Assembly: GCF_040546685.1 (NCBI RefSeq) | Contig: NZ_JBEPOH010000001.1 | Location: 3,162,001-3,226,000 of the forward strand | Reading direction: 5' to 3' | DNA length: 64,000 bases | DNA from: Variovorax sp. OAS795 | Lineage (GTDB): Bacteria; Pseudomonadota; Gammaproteobacteria; Burkholderiales; Burkholderiaceae_C | Shown here: piece after piece, positions 54,975 to 64,000 of the stretch | How the letters are laid out: each line of letters begins with the position of its first letter | How positions within the stretch are numbered: the stretch's first letter is position 1 | The notes under the pieces: generated by a model | What the model saw: the letters and a program-made list of their open reading frames with translations, nothing else | Database searches by the model: none | Told to the model about the DNA's origin: nothing | Program-made: the position numbers and the translations under genes

Positions 54975-55616
54975 ATGGCAACCCTGCGACTCGGCGACAC
55001 CGCCCCCAATTTCACCCAGGATTCCAGCGAAGGCCCTCTTGATTTCTACCAATGGGCCGGCGATTCATGGGTGGTGTTCTTCTCGCACCCGGCCGATTTC
55101 ACGCCCGTGTGCACCACCGAGCTGGGCAAGACCGCGGCGCTGTCCGGCGAATTCGCCAAGCGCGGCGTGAAGCCCATTGCGTTGAGCGTCGACCCGGCCA
55201 CCAAGCACAAGGAATGGATCGGCGACATCAACGAGACGCAGAACACCACGGTGAACTTTCCCATTGTTGCGGACCACGACCGCAAGGTGGCCGACCTGTA
55301 CGACCTGATCCACCCGAACGCCTCCGCCACGGCCACGGTGCGCAGCGTGTTCATCATCGACCCCAAGAAGGTGATCCGCGCGACCATCACGTACCCGGCG
55401 TCCACCGGCCGCAATTTCGACGAGATCCTGCGCGTGATCGATTCGCTGCAGCTCACCGACAGCCACAAGGTGGCCACGCCGGTGAACTGGAAGGACGGCG
55501 ACGACGTGGTGATCATCCCGAGCATCCAGGACCCGGCAGAGCTCGCCGAGCGCTTTCCCAAGGGCTTCAAGGCCGTGAAGCCCTACCTGCGCATCACCCC
55601 GCAGCCCAACAAGTAA
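54975..55616 (+). CDS. 1-Cys peroxiredoxin (Prx6 type)
   Basis: A 213-aa peroxiredoxin. The peroxidatic Cys46 is in HPADFTPVCTTELGK, with VRSVFIIDPKKVIRA and VDPATKHKEWIGDINETQN following. The long C-terminal part is typical of Prx6-like enzymes. CAAGGAGCG precedes the ATG. It removes hydrogen peroxide and lipid peroxides in the cytoplasm. The following hydrolase starts 21 bp later. Confidence 0.95.
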   Translation: MATLRLGDTAPNFTQDSSEGPLDFYQWAGDSWVVFFSHPADFTPVCTTELGKTAALSGEFAKRGVKPIALSVDPATKHKEWIGDINETQNTTVNFPIVADHDRKVADLYDLIHPNASATATVRSVFIIDPKKVIRATITYPASTGRNFDEILRVIDSLQLTDSHKVATPVNWKDGDDVVIIPSIQDPAELAERFPKGFKAVKPYLRITPQPNK

Positions 55617-55637
55617 ACGGGGCAGGGCGTCGCCGAC

Positions 55638-56213
55638 ATGCAGACCTCCGTGATCATCGTGCCGGGCTGGCGCGATTCCGGGCCCGGCCATTGGCAGAGC
55701 CTGTGGGAAGAGCGCATTCCGGGCGCGGCGCGGGTGGTGCAGGACGACTGGGCCTCGCCCAAGCGCGAGGCCTGGGTGGCCACGCTGGCGAGGCTGGTGC
55801 TCGAGAGTCGCGGCCCGGTGGTGATTGCGGCCCACAGCCTGGGCTGCATTGCCACGGCGCACCTGCCGGCGGAAGCCGCTTCGCGCATCCGCGGGGCGCT
55901 CCTGGTGGCGCCGGCCGACCCGGAGCGCCGTGCCGTGCTGTCCGACTTCGCACCGGTGCCGTACGCGGCGCTGCCCTACCGCAGCATCGTGGTGGCGAGC
56001 AGCAACGATCCGTATTGCCCGATCCGCCTGGCCGGCGCCTATTCCCGCGCCTGGGGCAGTGAGTTCGTTCGCATGCAGAATGCGGGCCATATCAACATCG
56101 ATTCGGGACATGGAGACTGGCCGCTCGGCCTGGCCCTGCTCCAGTCGTTGACCGACGAGCCCGCCGCATGGCCGGCGGGCCGTGAAATTTCAGAAACCTT
56201 GGCAACCTCATGA
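55638..56213 (+). CDS. RBBP9/YdeN-like alpha/beta hydrolase
   Basis: A 191-aa single-domain hydrolase. Family features are IVPGWRDSGPGHWQSLWEER and the nucleophile in VIAAHSLGCIATAHL (Ser67), with the His in MQNAGHINIDSGHGDWP. Its substrate is unknown. The stop overlaps the start of the sulfate-binding protein gene as ATGA, so it is the lead gene of the cysPTWA-like operon. Confidence 0.9.
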   Translation: MQTSVIIVPGWRDSGPGHWQSLWEERIPGAARVVQDDWASPKREAWVATLARLVLESRGPVVIAAHSLGCIATAHLPAEAASRIRGALLVAPADPERRAVLSDFAPVPYAALPYRSIVVASSNDPYCPIRLAGAYSRAWGSEFVRMQNAGHINIDSGHGDWPLGLALLQSLTDEPAAWPAGREISETLATS

Positions 56214-57226
56214 CTTCCAGACTCAAGACCTTCGCCGCCGTGCTCGCGTTGGCGTCTTCCGCACTCGCAGGCAGCAGCGCCTTCGCGCAGGGCAGCACGC
56301 TGCTGAACGCCTCCTACGACGTGGCGCGCGAGTTCTACAAGGACTACAACGCCGCGTTCGTGGCCCACTACAAGAAGACCACCGGCAAGGACGTGAAGAT
56401 CGACCAGTCGCATGGCGGCTCCAGCGCCCAGGCGCGCGCCGTGGCCGACGGCCTCGATGCCGACGTGGTGACCATGAACACCTCCACCGACATCGACTTC
56501 CTGGCCAACACCGGCGTGGTCGCGAAGGACTGGAACAAGCAATTCCCCGAGAACGCATCGCCGACCACCTCGACCATGCTGTTCCTGGTGCGCAACGGCA
56601 ATCCCAAGGGCATCAAGGACTGGGAAGACCTCGTCAAGCCCGGCGTGCAGGTCGTGATCGTCAACCCCAAGACCGGCGGCAACGGGCGCTATGCCTACCT
56701 TGCGGCCTGGGGCTATGTGAAGAAGAAGGGCGGCACCGACGCGCAGGCCGCCGAATTCGTCGGCAAGCTGTTCAAGAACGTGCCGGTGCTGGCGCGCGGC
56801 GGACGCGACGCGACCACCGCCTTCCTGCAACGCAACATCGGCGATGCGCTCATCACCTTCGAATCCGAAGTGGTGTCGATCGATCGCGAATTCGGCTCGG
56901 GCAAGGTCGATTCGGTCTACCCGTCGATCAGCATCGTGGCCGAGAACCCGGTGGCCATCGTCGAGCGCACGACCAGGAAGAAGGGCACCGGCGAACTCGC
57001 CAAGGCCTACCTCGACTGGCTCTATTCCGAAGAAGCGCAGGAGATCGCGGCCAAGCATGCGCTGCGCCCGCGCTCGCAAGCCGTGCTCAAGAAGCATGCC
57101 GCCACGTTCAAGCCGCTGCAGCTGTTCACGGTGCAGGAACTCTTCGGCAGCCTCGGCGATGCGCAGAAGGTGCACTTCAACGACGGCGGGCAGTTCGACA
57201 AGCTCTACACGCCCGGCGCAAAGTAA
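56210..57226 (+). CDS. sbp: Sulfate ABC transporter substrate-binding protein
   Basis: A 338-aa periplasmic SBP with a normal Sec signal (FAAVLALASSALAGSSAFA). Motifs match the sbp at 39.2 kb: TLLNASYDVAREFYKDYN, DQSHGGSSAQARAVADGLDA and GVQVVIVNPKTGGNGRYAYL. It precedes cysT with no gap between the TAA and ATG. It binds sulfate or thiosulfate for CysTWA. Confidence 0.94.
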   Translation: MTSRLKTFAAVLALASSALAGSSAFAQGSTLLNASYDVAREFYKDYNAAFVAHYKKTTGKDVKIDQSHGGSSAQARAVADGLDADVVTMNTSTDIDFLANTGVVAKDWNKQFPENASPTTSTMLFLVRNGNPKGIKDWEDLVKPGVQVVIVNPKTGGNGRYAYLAAWGYVKKKGGTDAQAAEFVGKLFKNVPVLARGGRDATTAFLQRNIGDALITFESEVVSIDREFGSGKVDSVYPSISIVAENPVAIVERTTRKKGTGELAKAYLDWLYSEEAQEIAAKHALRPRSQAVLKKHAATFKPLQLFTVQELFGSLGDAQKVHFNDGGQFDKLYTPGAK

Positions 57227-58114
57227 ATGAGCGGCGCTGTTTCTTCGGCGCTCCCGTCCGCGGGAGCGCCGCTTTCGCATGTGAACCGTGCCGGGGGCGC
57301 AAGGCGGGTGCTGCCGGGCTTTCACATCACGCTCGGCTTCTCGATTTTCTACCTTTGCCTGATCGTGCTGATTCCGCTCTCGGCGCTGGTCTTCAAGACC
57401 TTCACGCTGAGCTGGGAGCAGTTCTGGGTGGCCGTGACGGCGCCGCGCGTCATGGCTTCGTACCGGCTCACGTTCGGTGCCTCGCTGATCGCGGCACTGG
57501 TCAACACGGTATTCGGCCTGCTGGTGGCCTGGGTGCTGGTGCGCTACAGGTTTCCGGGCAAGCGCATCGTCGATGCACTGGTCGACCTGCCGTTCGCGCT
57601 GCCGACGGCGGTGGCCGGCATCTCGCTGACGGCACTGCTCGCGGGCAACGGCTGGATCGGCCGACTGCTCGAGCCGCATGGCATCAAGCTGGCGTTCACG
57701 CCGGCGGGGATCGTCATCGCGCTGATCTTCATCGGGCTGCCGTTCGTGGTTCGCACGGTGCAGCCGGTGCTGGAAGACGCCGAGAAGGAACTCGAGGAAG
57801 CCGCCACCTCGCTCGGCGCCACACGCCTGCAGACCTTCACGAAAGTGATCTTCCCGTCGATCGCGCCGGCGCTCTTCACGGGTTTTGCCATGGCTTTCGC
57901 AAGGGCCATCGGCGAATACGGCTCCGTGATCTTCATCGCCGGCAACATGCCGATGATCTCGGAGATCACGCCGCTCATCATCATCGGCAAGCTGGAGCAA
58001 TACGACTTCGCGGGCGCCACGGCGGTCGCGCTGGTGATGCTGGTGATTTCCTTCGTGCTGCTGCTGGTCATCAACGGCCTGCAAGCCTGGCAGCGCCGCC
58101 GCGCGGGAGCCTGA
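57227..58114 (+). CDS. cysT: Sulfate ABC transporter permease CysT
   Basis: A 295-aa permease with six membrane segments. Motifs: [39 protein letters not shown], and the EAA loop [20 protein letters not shown]. The ATG abuts the sbp stop, and cysW follows after 1 bp. Also named cysU. Confidence 0.95.
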   Translation: MSGAVSSALPSAGAPLSHVNRAGGARRVLPGFHITLGFSIFYLCLIVLIPLSALVFKTFTLSWEQFWVAVTAPRVMASYRLTFGASLIAALVNTVFGLLVAWVLVRYRFPGKRIVDALVDLPFALPTAVAGISLTALLAGNGWIGRLLEPHGIKLAFTPAGIVIALIFIGLPFVVRTVQPVLEDAEKELEEAATSLGATRLQTFTKVIFPSIAPALFTGFAMAFARAIGEYGSVIFIAGNMPMISEITPLIIIGKLEQYDFAGATAVALVMLVISFVLLLVINGLQAWQRRRAGA

Positions 58115-58115
58115 C

Positions 58116-59009
58116 ATGAGTGCTCCTTCCAAAGTCATCCGCCGCGCGCAGGCCGGCACCACCGAGTCGCCCTGGGTGCGCTGGTCGCTGATCGGCGTTG
58201 CGCTCGCGTTCATGTTCCTGTTCCTGGTGCTGCCCCTTGCGGCCGTGGCGACCGAAGCCTTGCGCAAGGGCGTCGGCGCCTACCTCGAAGCACTGCAGGA
58301 GCCCGACGCCTGGAGCGCGATCCGCCTCACGCTGATCACAGCCGCGATCGCGGTGCCGCTGAACCTGGTGTTCGGCGTTGCCGCGGCGTGGGCCATCGCC
58401 AAGTTCGAGTTCCGCGGCAAGGCCTTCCTGACCACGCTGGTGGACCTGCCGTTCGCAGTGTCGCCGGTGGTGGCGGGCCTGATCTACGTGCTGGTGTTCG
58501 GCGCGCAGGGCTGGTTCGGTCCCTGGCTCGCCGCGCACGACATCAAGATCATCTTCGCCGTGCCCGGCATCGTGCTGGCGACGGTGTTCGTGACCTTTCC
58601 GTTCATCGCGCGCGAACTCGTGCCGCTGATGCAGGCGCAGGGCACCGACGAAGAGCAGGCGGCCATCGTGCTGGGCGCCACCGGCTGGCAGACCTTCTGG
58701 CGCGTGACGCTGCCCAACATCAAGTGGGGCCTGCTGTACGGCGTGATTCTTTGCAATGCGCGCGCCATGGGCGAGTTCGGCGCGGTGTCGGTGGTGTCGG
58801 GCCACATCCGCGGCCAGACCAACACCATGCCGCTGCATGTGGAAGTGCTCTACAACGAATACCAATCGGTGGCCGCGTTCGCCGTGGCCTCGCTGCTGGC
58901 CATCCTGGCGCTGGTCACGCTGGTGATCAAGTCGGTCATCGAATGGCGCCATGAACGCGAAATGAAGGCGATTGCCGAACTGCCGCCGGAGCGTCCGACG
59001 CAAGCTTGA
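58116..59009 (+). CDS. cysW: Sulfate ABC transporter permease CysW
   Basis: A 297-aa permease with six hydrophobic segments. Motifs: [40 protein letters not shown], and the EAA-loop [20 protein letters not shown]. It pairs with CysT in the sulfate channel. A REP-like repeat follows in the 88 bp before cysA. Confidence 0.95.
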   Translation: MSAPSKVIRRAQAGTTESPWVRWSLIGVALAFMFLFLVLPLAAVATEALRKGVGAYLEALQEPDAWSAIRLTLITAAIAVPLNLVFGVAAAWAIAKFEFRGKAFLTTLVDLPFAVSPVVAGLIYVLVFGAQGWFGPWLAAHDIKIIFAVPGIVLATVFVTFPFIARELVPLMQAQGTDEEQAAIVLGATGWQTFWRVTLPNIKWGLLYGVILCNARAMGEFGAVSVVSGHIRGQTNTMPLHVEVLYNEYQSVAAFAVASLLAILALVTLVIKSVIEWRHEREMKAIAELPPERPTQA

Positions 59010-59032
59010 AAAGTCCCGCGGTGAGGGGAGAA

Positions 59033-59068
59033 CCCTCACCCCGACCCTCGCCCCATGGGAGAGGGAGT
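59033..59068. repeat. REP-like palindromic repeat, copy 2
   Basis: CCCTCACCCC then CCCTCGCCC, ATG and GGGAGAGGGAGT: 30 of 36 bases match the copy at 20625. Just upstream, GTGAGGG at 59021 pairs with CCCTCAC at 59033. Lies between cysW and cysA and may stabilise or separate their mRNAs. Confidence 0.75.
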
Positions 59069-59097
59069 CATCAGAAGAAGGCAGAGGAAGAGATTCC

Positions 59098-60195
59098 ATG
59101 AGTATCGAAATCCGCAACATCAGCAAGCAGTTCGGCGACTTCCGGGCCCTGAACAACGTGAACCTCGACGTCGAGTCGGGCGAGCTCGTCGCACTGCTCG
59201 GCCCCTCGGGCTGCGGCAAGACCACGCTGCTGCGCATCATCGCGGGCCTGGAAACGGCCGACGCCGGCAGCATCCTGTTCTCTGGCGAAGACACCACCGA
59301 TGTGCACGTGCGCGAGCGTCAGGTGGGTTTCGTGTTCCAGCACTACGCGCTGTTCCGCCACATGACGGTGTTCGAGAACGTGGCCTTCGGCCTGCGCGTG
59401 AAGCCGCGCAAGGAACGCCCGAGCGATGCGCAGATCAAGCAGAAGGTGACCGACCTGCTCAAGCTCGTGCAGCTCGACTGGCTGGCCGACCGCTATCCGT
59501 CGCAGCTCTCGGGCGGCCAGCGGCAGCGCATCGCGCTGGCGCGTGCTCTGGCGGTGGAGCCCAAGGTGCTGCTGCTCGACGAGCCCTTCGGCGCGCTCGA
59601 CGCCAAGGTGCGCAAGGAACTGCGCCGCTGGCTGCGCCGGCTGCACGACGAGCTGCATGTCACCTCGATCTTCGTCACGCACGACCAGGAAGAGGCGCTC
59701 GAAGTGGCCGACCGCGTGGTGGTCATCAACAAGGGGCGCATCGAACAGGTCGGTTCACCGCAGGAGGTGTGGGACCAGCCGGCGAGCCCCTTCGTCTACG
59801 GCTTCCTGGGCGACGTGAACCTGTTCCACGGCCGGGCCGACAACGGCGCGGTGCAGCTCGACGGCATGCGCCTGGATTCACCGGAGCACAGCGGTGCGCG
59901 CGACGCCAAGGCCATGGCCTATGTGCGCCCGCACGACCTCACGGTGGAGCGCTACGCCCCCGGCGCGACCGGCATCGTGGCCACCTTGTCGCGCGCCATC
60001 GTCGTCGGCCCCATCGCGCGGCTGGAACTTGAGCCCACTCAAACGAATCCAGATAATCCGGGCTCCGGAACCATCATCGAAGCGCAACTCCCTGCGCAAC
60101 AGTTCCGTGAACTGGGCTTGCACGAGGGCGACACAGTGGTCGCCACGCCGCGCAAGGCCCGGGTGTTCGTAGAAGAAGATTGGGTTTCCCCTTGA
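59098..60195 (+). CDS. cysA: Sulfate/thiosulfate ABC transporter ATP-binding protein
   Basis: A 365-aa ABC ATPase. Walker [20 protein letters not shown] near residue 36, signature [19 protein letters not shown], Walker [13 protein letters not shown], and a C-terminal TOBE-like part. It powers CysT/CysW. The ATG is preceded by GAGGAAGAG. The TGA overlaps the TTG start of dsbB. Confidence 0.95.
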   Translation: MSIEIRNISKQFGDFRALNNVNLDVESGELVALLGPSGCGKTTLLRIIAGLETADAGSILFSGEDTTDVHVRERQVGFVFQHYALFRHMTVFENVAFGLRVKPRKERPSDAQIKQKVTDLLKLVQLDWLADRYPSQLSGGQRQRIALARALAVEPKVLLLDEPFGALDAKVRKELRRWLRRLHDELHVTSIFVTHDQEEALEVADRVVVINKGRIEQVGSPQEVWDQPASPFVYGFLGDVNLFHGRADNGAVQLDGMRLDSPEHSGARDAKAMAYVRPHDLTVERYAPGATGIVATLSRAIVVGPIARLELEPTQTNPDNPGSGTIIEAQLPAQQFRELGLHEGDTVVATPRKARVFVEEDWVSP

Positions 60196-60698
60196 TCGAT
60201 TGGTTTTTCGGCGCGCCGCGCCGCGCGTACGGGCTGATCTGCCTGGCCTGCGTCCTGATGCTGGCTTTCGGCCTTTACCTGCAGCATGTGGTGGGCCTGG
60301 AGCCTTGCCCCATGTGCATCGTGCAGCGCTATGCGCTGGTGCTGGTGGCGCTCTTCACGGGCTTGGCCGGCGTGTTCCGCGGCCGGGGCCTGCAGTCGAC
60401 GGGCGGTGGTCTCGCGCTGCTGGCGGCCATCGGCGGCGCCTACACGGCCGCATCGCAAAGCTGGCTCCAGTGGAATCCGCCCGAGGTCGTGTCGTGCGGG
60501 CGCGACCTGTACGGGATGATCGAGACCTTTCCGCTCAAGCGCGCGCTGCCGATGATCTTTCGCGGCGGCGGCGATTGCTCGAAGGTCGATTGGTCGCTGT
60601 TCGGCCTGACGCTGGCGAACTGGTCGTTCGTCGCCTTTGCCGTCCTTGCGGTGCTGCTGCTCGTGCTGCTTTTGCGCAAGCGCCCGGCCGCCCGCTGA
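60192..60698 (+). CDS. dsbB: Disulfide bond formation protein B
   Basis: A 168-aa membrane protein with four membrane segments. The quinone-linked pair C39-x2-C42 is in [11 protein letters not shown] and the DsbA-facing pair is C102 and C129 ([20 protein letters not shown]). The start is TTG at 60192, overlapping the cysA stop; a TTG four codons earlier is also possible. It reoxidises DsbA. Its link to sulfate transport is translational coupling only. Confidence 0.9.
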   Translation: MIDWFFGAPRRAYGLICLACVLMLAFGLYLQHVVGLEPCPMCIVQRYALVLVALFTGLAGVFRGRGLQSTGGGLALLAAIGGAYTAASQSWLQWNPPEVVSCGRDLYGMIETFPLKRALPMIFRGGGDCSKVDWSLFGLTLANWSFVAFAVLAVLLLVLLLRKRPAAR

Positions 60699-60707
60699 GC
60701 CCGACGG

Positions 60708-61400
60708 CTACAGCGGCAGGGTATCGAAGGCCGCGTAGGCGGTGGCCAGCCACGACTTCACGCGCTGGCGTTCCAAAAGGCCGAGCGCATGCGCGCCTTC
60801 GCGGTCGTTCACCGCCTTCCAGAAGCTGGTGTTCTGTGCGTCGATCTTGCGCATGCTCGCTTCGTGCAGGCGCGGCAGGGTGATCACCCGCGCGCCGTTC
60901 GCCGTTGCCTTGGAGAGCGACTGCGACGCCAGCAGCATGCCGAAATCGCTGCCACGGCCGTAGTTCTGCACCACGATGTAGTTGGGCCGGTTGCCGAAGG
61001 TGTCGATCAGCGTGCCGAGCAGGTCGGTGGAGTCCTTGCCGTCGTCCAGCACATGCCAGAAGTTGACGGCCACGCCGAGTTCGTCGAACACGTCGAACAG
61101 ATCGGATTCCTTGATCCAGCGCGACAGCGGCGCCAGCGTCTGGGCCGCCAGGTCGACGATCACGCTTTGCGCGGGATTGCTCTCGAAGCCGTTCACCACG
61201 GTGTCGAGTCCCTCGAAACTGTCGACCACGATGGGCGATGCAAAGCCTTCGTAGAAGCGCGTGAACGAGCTGTGCGAACGGTCGGTGTCGAAGCCGATGA
61301 AGGGCTTGCTGTGGTCGATGAAGTACTGCGCCAATACGCGCGCGGTAACCGACTTGCCGACCCCGCCTTTTTCGCCGCCGATGAAATTGATGGAGCTCAT
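60708..61400 (-). CDS. ParA/MinD-like P-loop ATPase
   Basis: A 230-aa ATPase with the deviant Walker A motif GGEKGGVGKSVTARVLA at residues 8-24. FIGFDTDRSHSSFTRFYEG and VIVDLAAQTLAPLSRWIKES give the later ATP-binding loops. It lacks a ParB partner or other partition genes nearby. It resembles plasmid mobilisation and VirC1-like orphan ATPases. Role unknown; it ends 9 bp from dsbB in convergent orientation. Confidence 0.85.
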   Translation of the reverse strand: MSSINFIGGEKGGVGKSVTARVLAQYFIDHSKPFIGFDTDRSHSSFTRFYEGFASPIVVDSFEGLDTVVNGFESNPAQSVIVDLAAQTLAPLSRWIKESDLFDVFDELGVAVNFWHVLDDGKDSTDLLGTLIDTFGNRPNYIVVQNYGRGSDFGMLLASQSLSKATANGARVITLPRLHEASMRKIDAQNTSFWKAVNDREGAHALGLLERQRVKSWLATAYAAFDTLPL

Positions 61401-61473
61401 GAGTTGCTGCTGCCTCGGGTGGGTGGAGGAGTGAAGGGCTGATTCATTCTAGGGGCCGCGATTTTCTTTTCCT

Positions 61474-62772
61474 CTATTTGCCGCGCCGTGCCATGCCTTG
61501 CAGCAAGGGATGTGCCTGCAGGCGCTGCCGCAGCCGCTTTTTCCATGCGGCGGGAAGCGCCGAGGCCTCGATCATCGTCGGCCAGTGGCTGCGCGCGAGC
61601 CGCGCCGTGTCGGCCACGACACGCCGGACCTGCGGCTCGTGCAAGCCGGTGGAAAAGCAGAAGGCGCGCACGTTGGCGGGCGTGAACAGGGCAGTGCGCC
61701 TGGGAGCGGCACCGCCCGGCGCGGCGGGCAGCAGGGGAAGGGCGTGGCCGTCGACGCCCTGGAGCGCCGCATACGCCACGATGTCGTAGGCGGGTGCGAG
61801 CCGGGGGGCGATGCCGTCCGGATAGAGCACGCCGAAGTTCTTCAGGTGCGCGTCCGGGTTGCCGAGCAGGTCGTTCACCGCGAGACGGCGCACGAGCTCG
61901 AGCACCGCCTCTTCGCCCAGCGACGGAAACGCCTGCATGGCCAGTGCCATGTCGAGATAGCTGGCGCTGTACTTGTGCATCGGGTCGACGGCGAGCACCT
62001 GCGCAAAGTCCTCGAAGTGGATGCGGCGCGCGCCTTCGCGGTCGAAGCGCGTCACGGCCAAAAAGTCCGGCTCGTCGGGCAGGGCATAGCTGTGCTCGGC
62101 CGCAATGGCGGAAAGCGGTGCCAGCTCGGCATGGCAGACCTCGACACCGGCCGCGCCCGCGAGCTGGAGCGAGAGTATCTCGAGCTGCGGCATGTGGGGC
62201 CTTCCCGCCACGGGCAGCTTGGCGATCACGCGCGTGCTGGCGCCGGCGCGGGTGCGGGCCACGTAGCGTCCGCCCTGCCTGCGCAGGCCCAGCTTGGGCT
62301 GCACGCCCGAAACCGAGATGCCTTGAGGCATGGGCAGCTCGACGACCGACATCTCGAGCGCGTCCTGGTCCTGCGTGATGAGCCGCTGCAGCGTCTGGCG
62401 GTCCACAGCCACGGGCTTGGCGCTCACGGCGCCGGGCAGGTCGCCGCCGCAGGCCGCGAGGAGCTCGAAGTGGTCGTTGTCACGGCAGCCGCGCAGCTGC
62501 GCGATATGGCTGCGCAGCACGCCTTCGGGCAGAAGGTTTTGAAAGAAGCGCGGCAGCTGGCCGCCTTGGGCGTTGAACAGCGGGTTCTTCACGTCGGCCC
62601 AGAGCGCCGATTGCGTGGCGGCATCGCTTGCCACCATCGACAGCGAAAGCACCTCGGCCGGCGGCGCCGCCACCAGTTCCGGCTCGGCGACGAAGCGGCA
62701 CAGGTCCGCGTACTGGAAGAGCTTGCCGAAACGCCGCGTGCCGAGCGATATCTCGAGGATCTTGACGTTCAT
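61474..62772 (-). CDS. hipA: HipA-family serine/threonine kinase toxin
   Basis: A 432-aa HipA toxin. An N-terminal HipA_N part (LPRFFQNLLPEGVLR) precedes the kinase. PISVSG-type loop residues are in GISVSGVQPKLGL (S153 matches the autophosphorylated E. coli S150), K185 in VIAKLPVAG binds ATP, D307 is in GNPDAHLKNFG and D330 in APAYDIVA. E. coli HipA inactivates GltX. The ATG overlaps the hipB stop as ATGA. Confidence 0.93.
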   Translation of the reverse strand: MNVKILEISLGTRRFGKLFQYADLCRFVAEPELVAAPPAEVLSLSMVASDAATQSALWADVKNPLFNAQGGQLPRFFQNLLPEGVLRSHIAQLRGCRDNDHFELLAACGGDLPGAVSAKPVAVDRQTLQRLITQDQDALEMSVVELPMPQGISVSGVQPKLGLRRQGGRYVARTRAGASTRVIAKLPVAGRPHMPQLEILSLQLAGAAGVEVCHAELAPLSAIAAEHSYALPDEPDFLAVTRFDREGARRIHFEDFAQVLAVDPMHKYSASYLDMALAMQAFPSLGEEAVLELVRRLAVNDLLGNPDAHLKNFGVLYPDGIAPRLAPAYDIVAYAALQGVDGHALPLLPAAPGGAAPRRTALFTPANVRAFCFSTGLHEPQVRRVVADTARLARSHWPTMIEASALPAAWKKRLRQRLQAHPLLQGMARRGK

Positions 62773-63083
62773 GGCGGGCGGCGCTTGTTGGCGTACGGCG
62801 GAGCGGGCGCCTGTGCAACGGCGTGTCCCACCCGCGTGGCGACCGGGCGATAGCCGGGATCGGTGCCCACGCTTTCCCCGAAGCCCTTTGGCGCCAGCTG
62901 CAGTTCCAGCCCGAGCGCATCGACGAGCGCCAGCAGCGAAGACAGCTGCGGATTGCCTTTGAGGCTCAGGGCGTTGCGCACCGAGCGTTCGGTCAGGCCG
63001 GAGCGCTGCGCGATCTCCGCATGGGTGAGCCCCGCGGCATCACGCCGTGCGGAGAGGGCGATGATGAGCTCCTGTTTGGTCAC
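62769..63083 (-). CDS. hipB: HipB-like XRE antitoxin
   Basis: A 104-aa DNA-binding antitoxin. The helix-turn-helix is LTHAEIAQRSGLTERSVRNA (residues about 19-38). The C-terminal half is Pro/Ala-rich and probably contacts HipA. Two palindromes, 63084-63097 and 63113-63126, overlap and precede its start, where HipB would bind to repress the operon. Confidence 0.92.
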   Translation of the reverse strand: MTKQELIIALSARRDAAGLTHAEIAQRSGLTERSVRNALSLKGNPQLSSLLALVDALGLELQLAPKGFGESVGTDPGYRPVATRVGHAVAQAPAPPYANKRRPP

Positions 63084-63126
63084 GGAAAGATATTACCGCA
63101 AACCGCCTTCTGGGAAATATATTTCC
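63084..63126 (-). promoter_or_regulatory. hipBA operator pair
   Basis: GGAAATATATTTCC at 63113-63126 is a perfect 14-bp palindrome. GGAAAGATATTACC at 63084-63097 is a variant of it with centres 29 bp apart, roughly three helix turns. The second touches the hipB ATG. This fits cooperative HipB binding. Confidence 0.7.
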
Positions 63127-63142
63127 GACGCGGCTGGCGCTG

Positions 63143-63904
63143 CTATCTGGGTAGCAGCGTGAAGAAAGGCAGGACCGCGCCCATGATCCAGTTCTGCCCG
63201 AAGTCGAGCGCGGCGCGCCGGTATTTCTCGTCCGCCTGCGCCGCCAGCAGGTCGAGCCTGGCCACCACCTTGGACAGTTCGCGGTCGGCCACGAGGTTGC
63301 GGCCGCGCTCGCTGATCTCGGTGGCCAGCAGCAGGGGCTGGCCGTCCGGCCCGGTCTTGGACGAAATCAACCACAGCGAGATCTCGAAATTGCGCGCCGC
63401 GCGGTAGCTGTTCTCGGCATTGATGCCGTCGAGCAGGCTCTGGTCCCAGGTGTCGCCGTTCGCCTGCTTGAGCATCGTGGCCCAACCGACGACCAGTGCC
63501 GCGACGCGGTCTCCCTGGTAGCCCTGCGGGCCGGTGTCGAAAGCCAGCCGGATCGCCTCGATGCCGGTGGCGCCGCGCAGTTCGGGCAGGGCAGGGCCTG
63601 TGAGCACCGCGTCCCAGGCGCGCTGGGAGGCGGCCTCGATGCTGGCGGCGGATTTGCGCCATTCACGCGGATTGCGCCGGTACAGCGTGGTCTGCACGCG
63701 GCGGATCGATTGCAGGTTGTCCCGCAGCGAAAGGTTGGCAATGCGGTTGGCGCTGGATTGCAGCCATTCCTGGTTGCCATAGGGTTCGGCGCGTTCTGTG
63801 GAGCGCACGGCCGCGCAGCCGCCAAGGCCCAGCAGGGCGGCGGCGCCGGCCAGCAGGCAGCCGCGGCGGGTGGCGAAGGGTGAGGAAAGCAGGGAATCGC
63901 TCAT
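63143..63904 (-). CDS. Hypothetical lipoprotein
   Basis: A 253-aa exported protein. A twin-Arg-like start (TRRGCLLAGAAALLGLGGC) leads to the lipobox LGLGGC with Cys30, followed by AAVRSTERAEPYG. The mature part is helical with no catalytic motif. An 8-bp stem (CGCTGCTA with TAGCAGCG, 63138-63159) covers the stop codon. I do not recognise the family. Confidence 0.75.
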   Translation of the reverse strand: MSDSLLSSPFATRRGCLLAGAAALLGLGGCAAVRSTERAEPYGNQEWLQSSANRIANLSLRDNLQSIRRVQTTLYRRNPREWRKSAASIEAASQRAWDAVLTGPALPELRGATGIEAIRLAFDTGPQGYQGDRVAALVVGWATMLKQANGDTWDQSLLDGINAENSYRAARNFEISLWLISSKTGPDGQPLLLATEISERGRNLVADRELSKVVARLDLLAAQADEKYRRAALDFGQNWIMGAVLPFFTLLPR

Positions 63905-64000
63905 GGCCTGACGTTATCATCCACCGCTGGGGCGGCGGCCTGCCTCCAGCGGCAGGCCCGTGCAATTTTCCTTACAAATCAATACCTTGGCGCTACGTCA
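63905..64000. other. Window end, no gene seen
   Basis: The last 96 bases show no complete frame. The end is AT-richer (TTTTCCTTACAAATCAATACC), which would suit a promoter for a gene just outside the window. Confidence 0.3.

Noticed and set aside
63138..63159. 8-bp stem over the lipoprotein stop codon as a terminator
   Set aside because: No T-run follows on the minus strand, so termination is not supported.

Overview
The window looks like chromosomal DNA of a high-GC betaproteobacterium of the Comamonadaceae, most like Variovorax. This rests on the gene families, the dense ATGA/TGATG-coupled operons and the operon types (fused thiE, TPP-riboswitch cytX, DUF934-cysI sulfite reduction, EpsC-type cysE). 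It is inferred from recalled family knowledge; no database search was run.

Layout. 1-3.8 kb is an AT-richer accessory stretch next to the 3' end of tRNA-Asn. It holds a nested inverted-repeat element, a perfect LexA (SOS) box between a three-gene operon of unknown function and a 60-codon gene, a membrane protein, and a protein with a HEPN-like end. 4.0-11.6 kb is thiamine metabolism: thiO-thiS-thiG-thiE plus a TonB-dependent receptor, divergent thiD, and a CytX-type permease behind a TPP riboswitch. 11.7-13.8 kb has a TetR regulator divergent from a class III aminotransferase. 13.8-20.3 kb is one assimilatory sulfate-reduction operon (cysI, DUF934, cysH, cysD, cysN) ending in a 7Fe ferredoxin and a ferredoxin-NADP reductase. 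20.7-30.0 kb is a glutathione/peptide import and hydrolysis operon: an RpiR regulator, isoaspartyl peptidase, gsiA-gsiB-gsiC-gsiD, a DmpA-type peptidase and an M55 D-aminopeptidase. 30.1-39.0 kb is mixed housekeeping: LysR/FAD oxidoreductase pair, class I aldolase, periplasmic MsrA, a lipoprotein hydrolase, a transglutaminase-like protein, mnmC and yggX. 39.1-47.7 kb is a second sulfur operon: sbp, ssuE, ssuA, ssuD, ssuC, a second ssuA, ssuB, metY and mop, with two tiny unannotated ORFs, closed by a strong terminator. 48.3-56.2 kb carries cysE (epsC type), a flavin-halogenase-like enzyme, a racemase-like protein, panE-like, an FMN reductase, azoR/LysR, a 1-Cys peroxiredoxin and an RBBP9-like hydrolase. 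56.2-60.7 kb is the sulfate transporter (sbp-cysT-cysW-cysA) coupled to dsbB. 60.7-63.9 kb has a ParA-like ATPase, a hipBA pair with two palindromic operators, and a lipoprotein.

The genes cover sulfur acquisition almost from end to end: sulfate uptake, activation and reduction, cysteine and homocysteine synthesis, sulfonate desulfonation and glutathione salvage. No cysJ or cysC is visible; the ferredoxin/reductase pair in the cys operon is the likely electron source for CysI. The least explained parts are the SOS-linked small genes at 0.6-1.8 kb, the repeat element beside them, the small ORFs of the sulfonate operon and the halogenase-like enzyme. No insertion sequence, integrase, rRNA or CRISPR array was seen.
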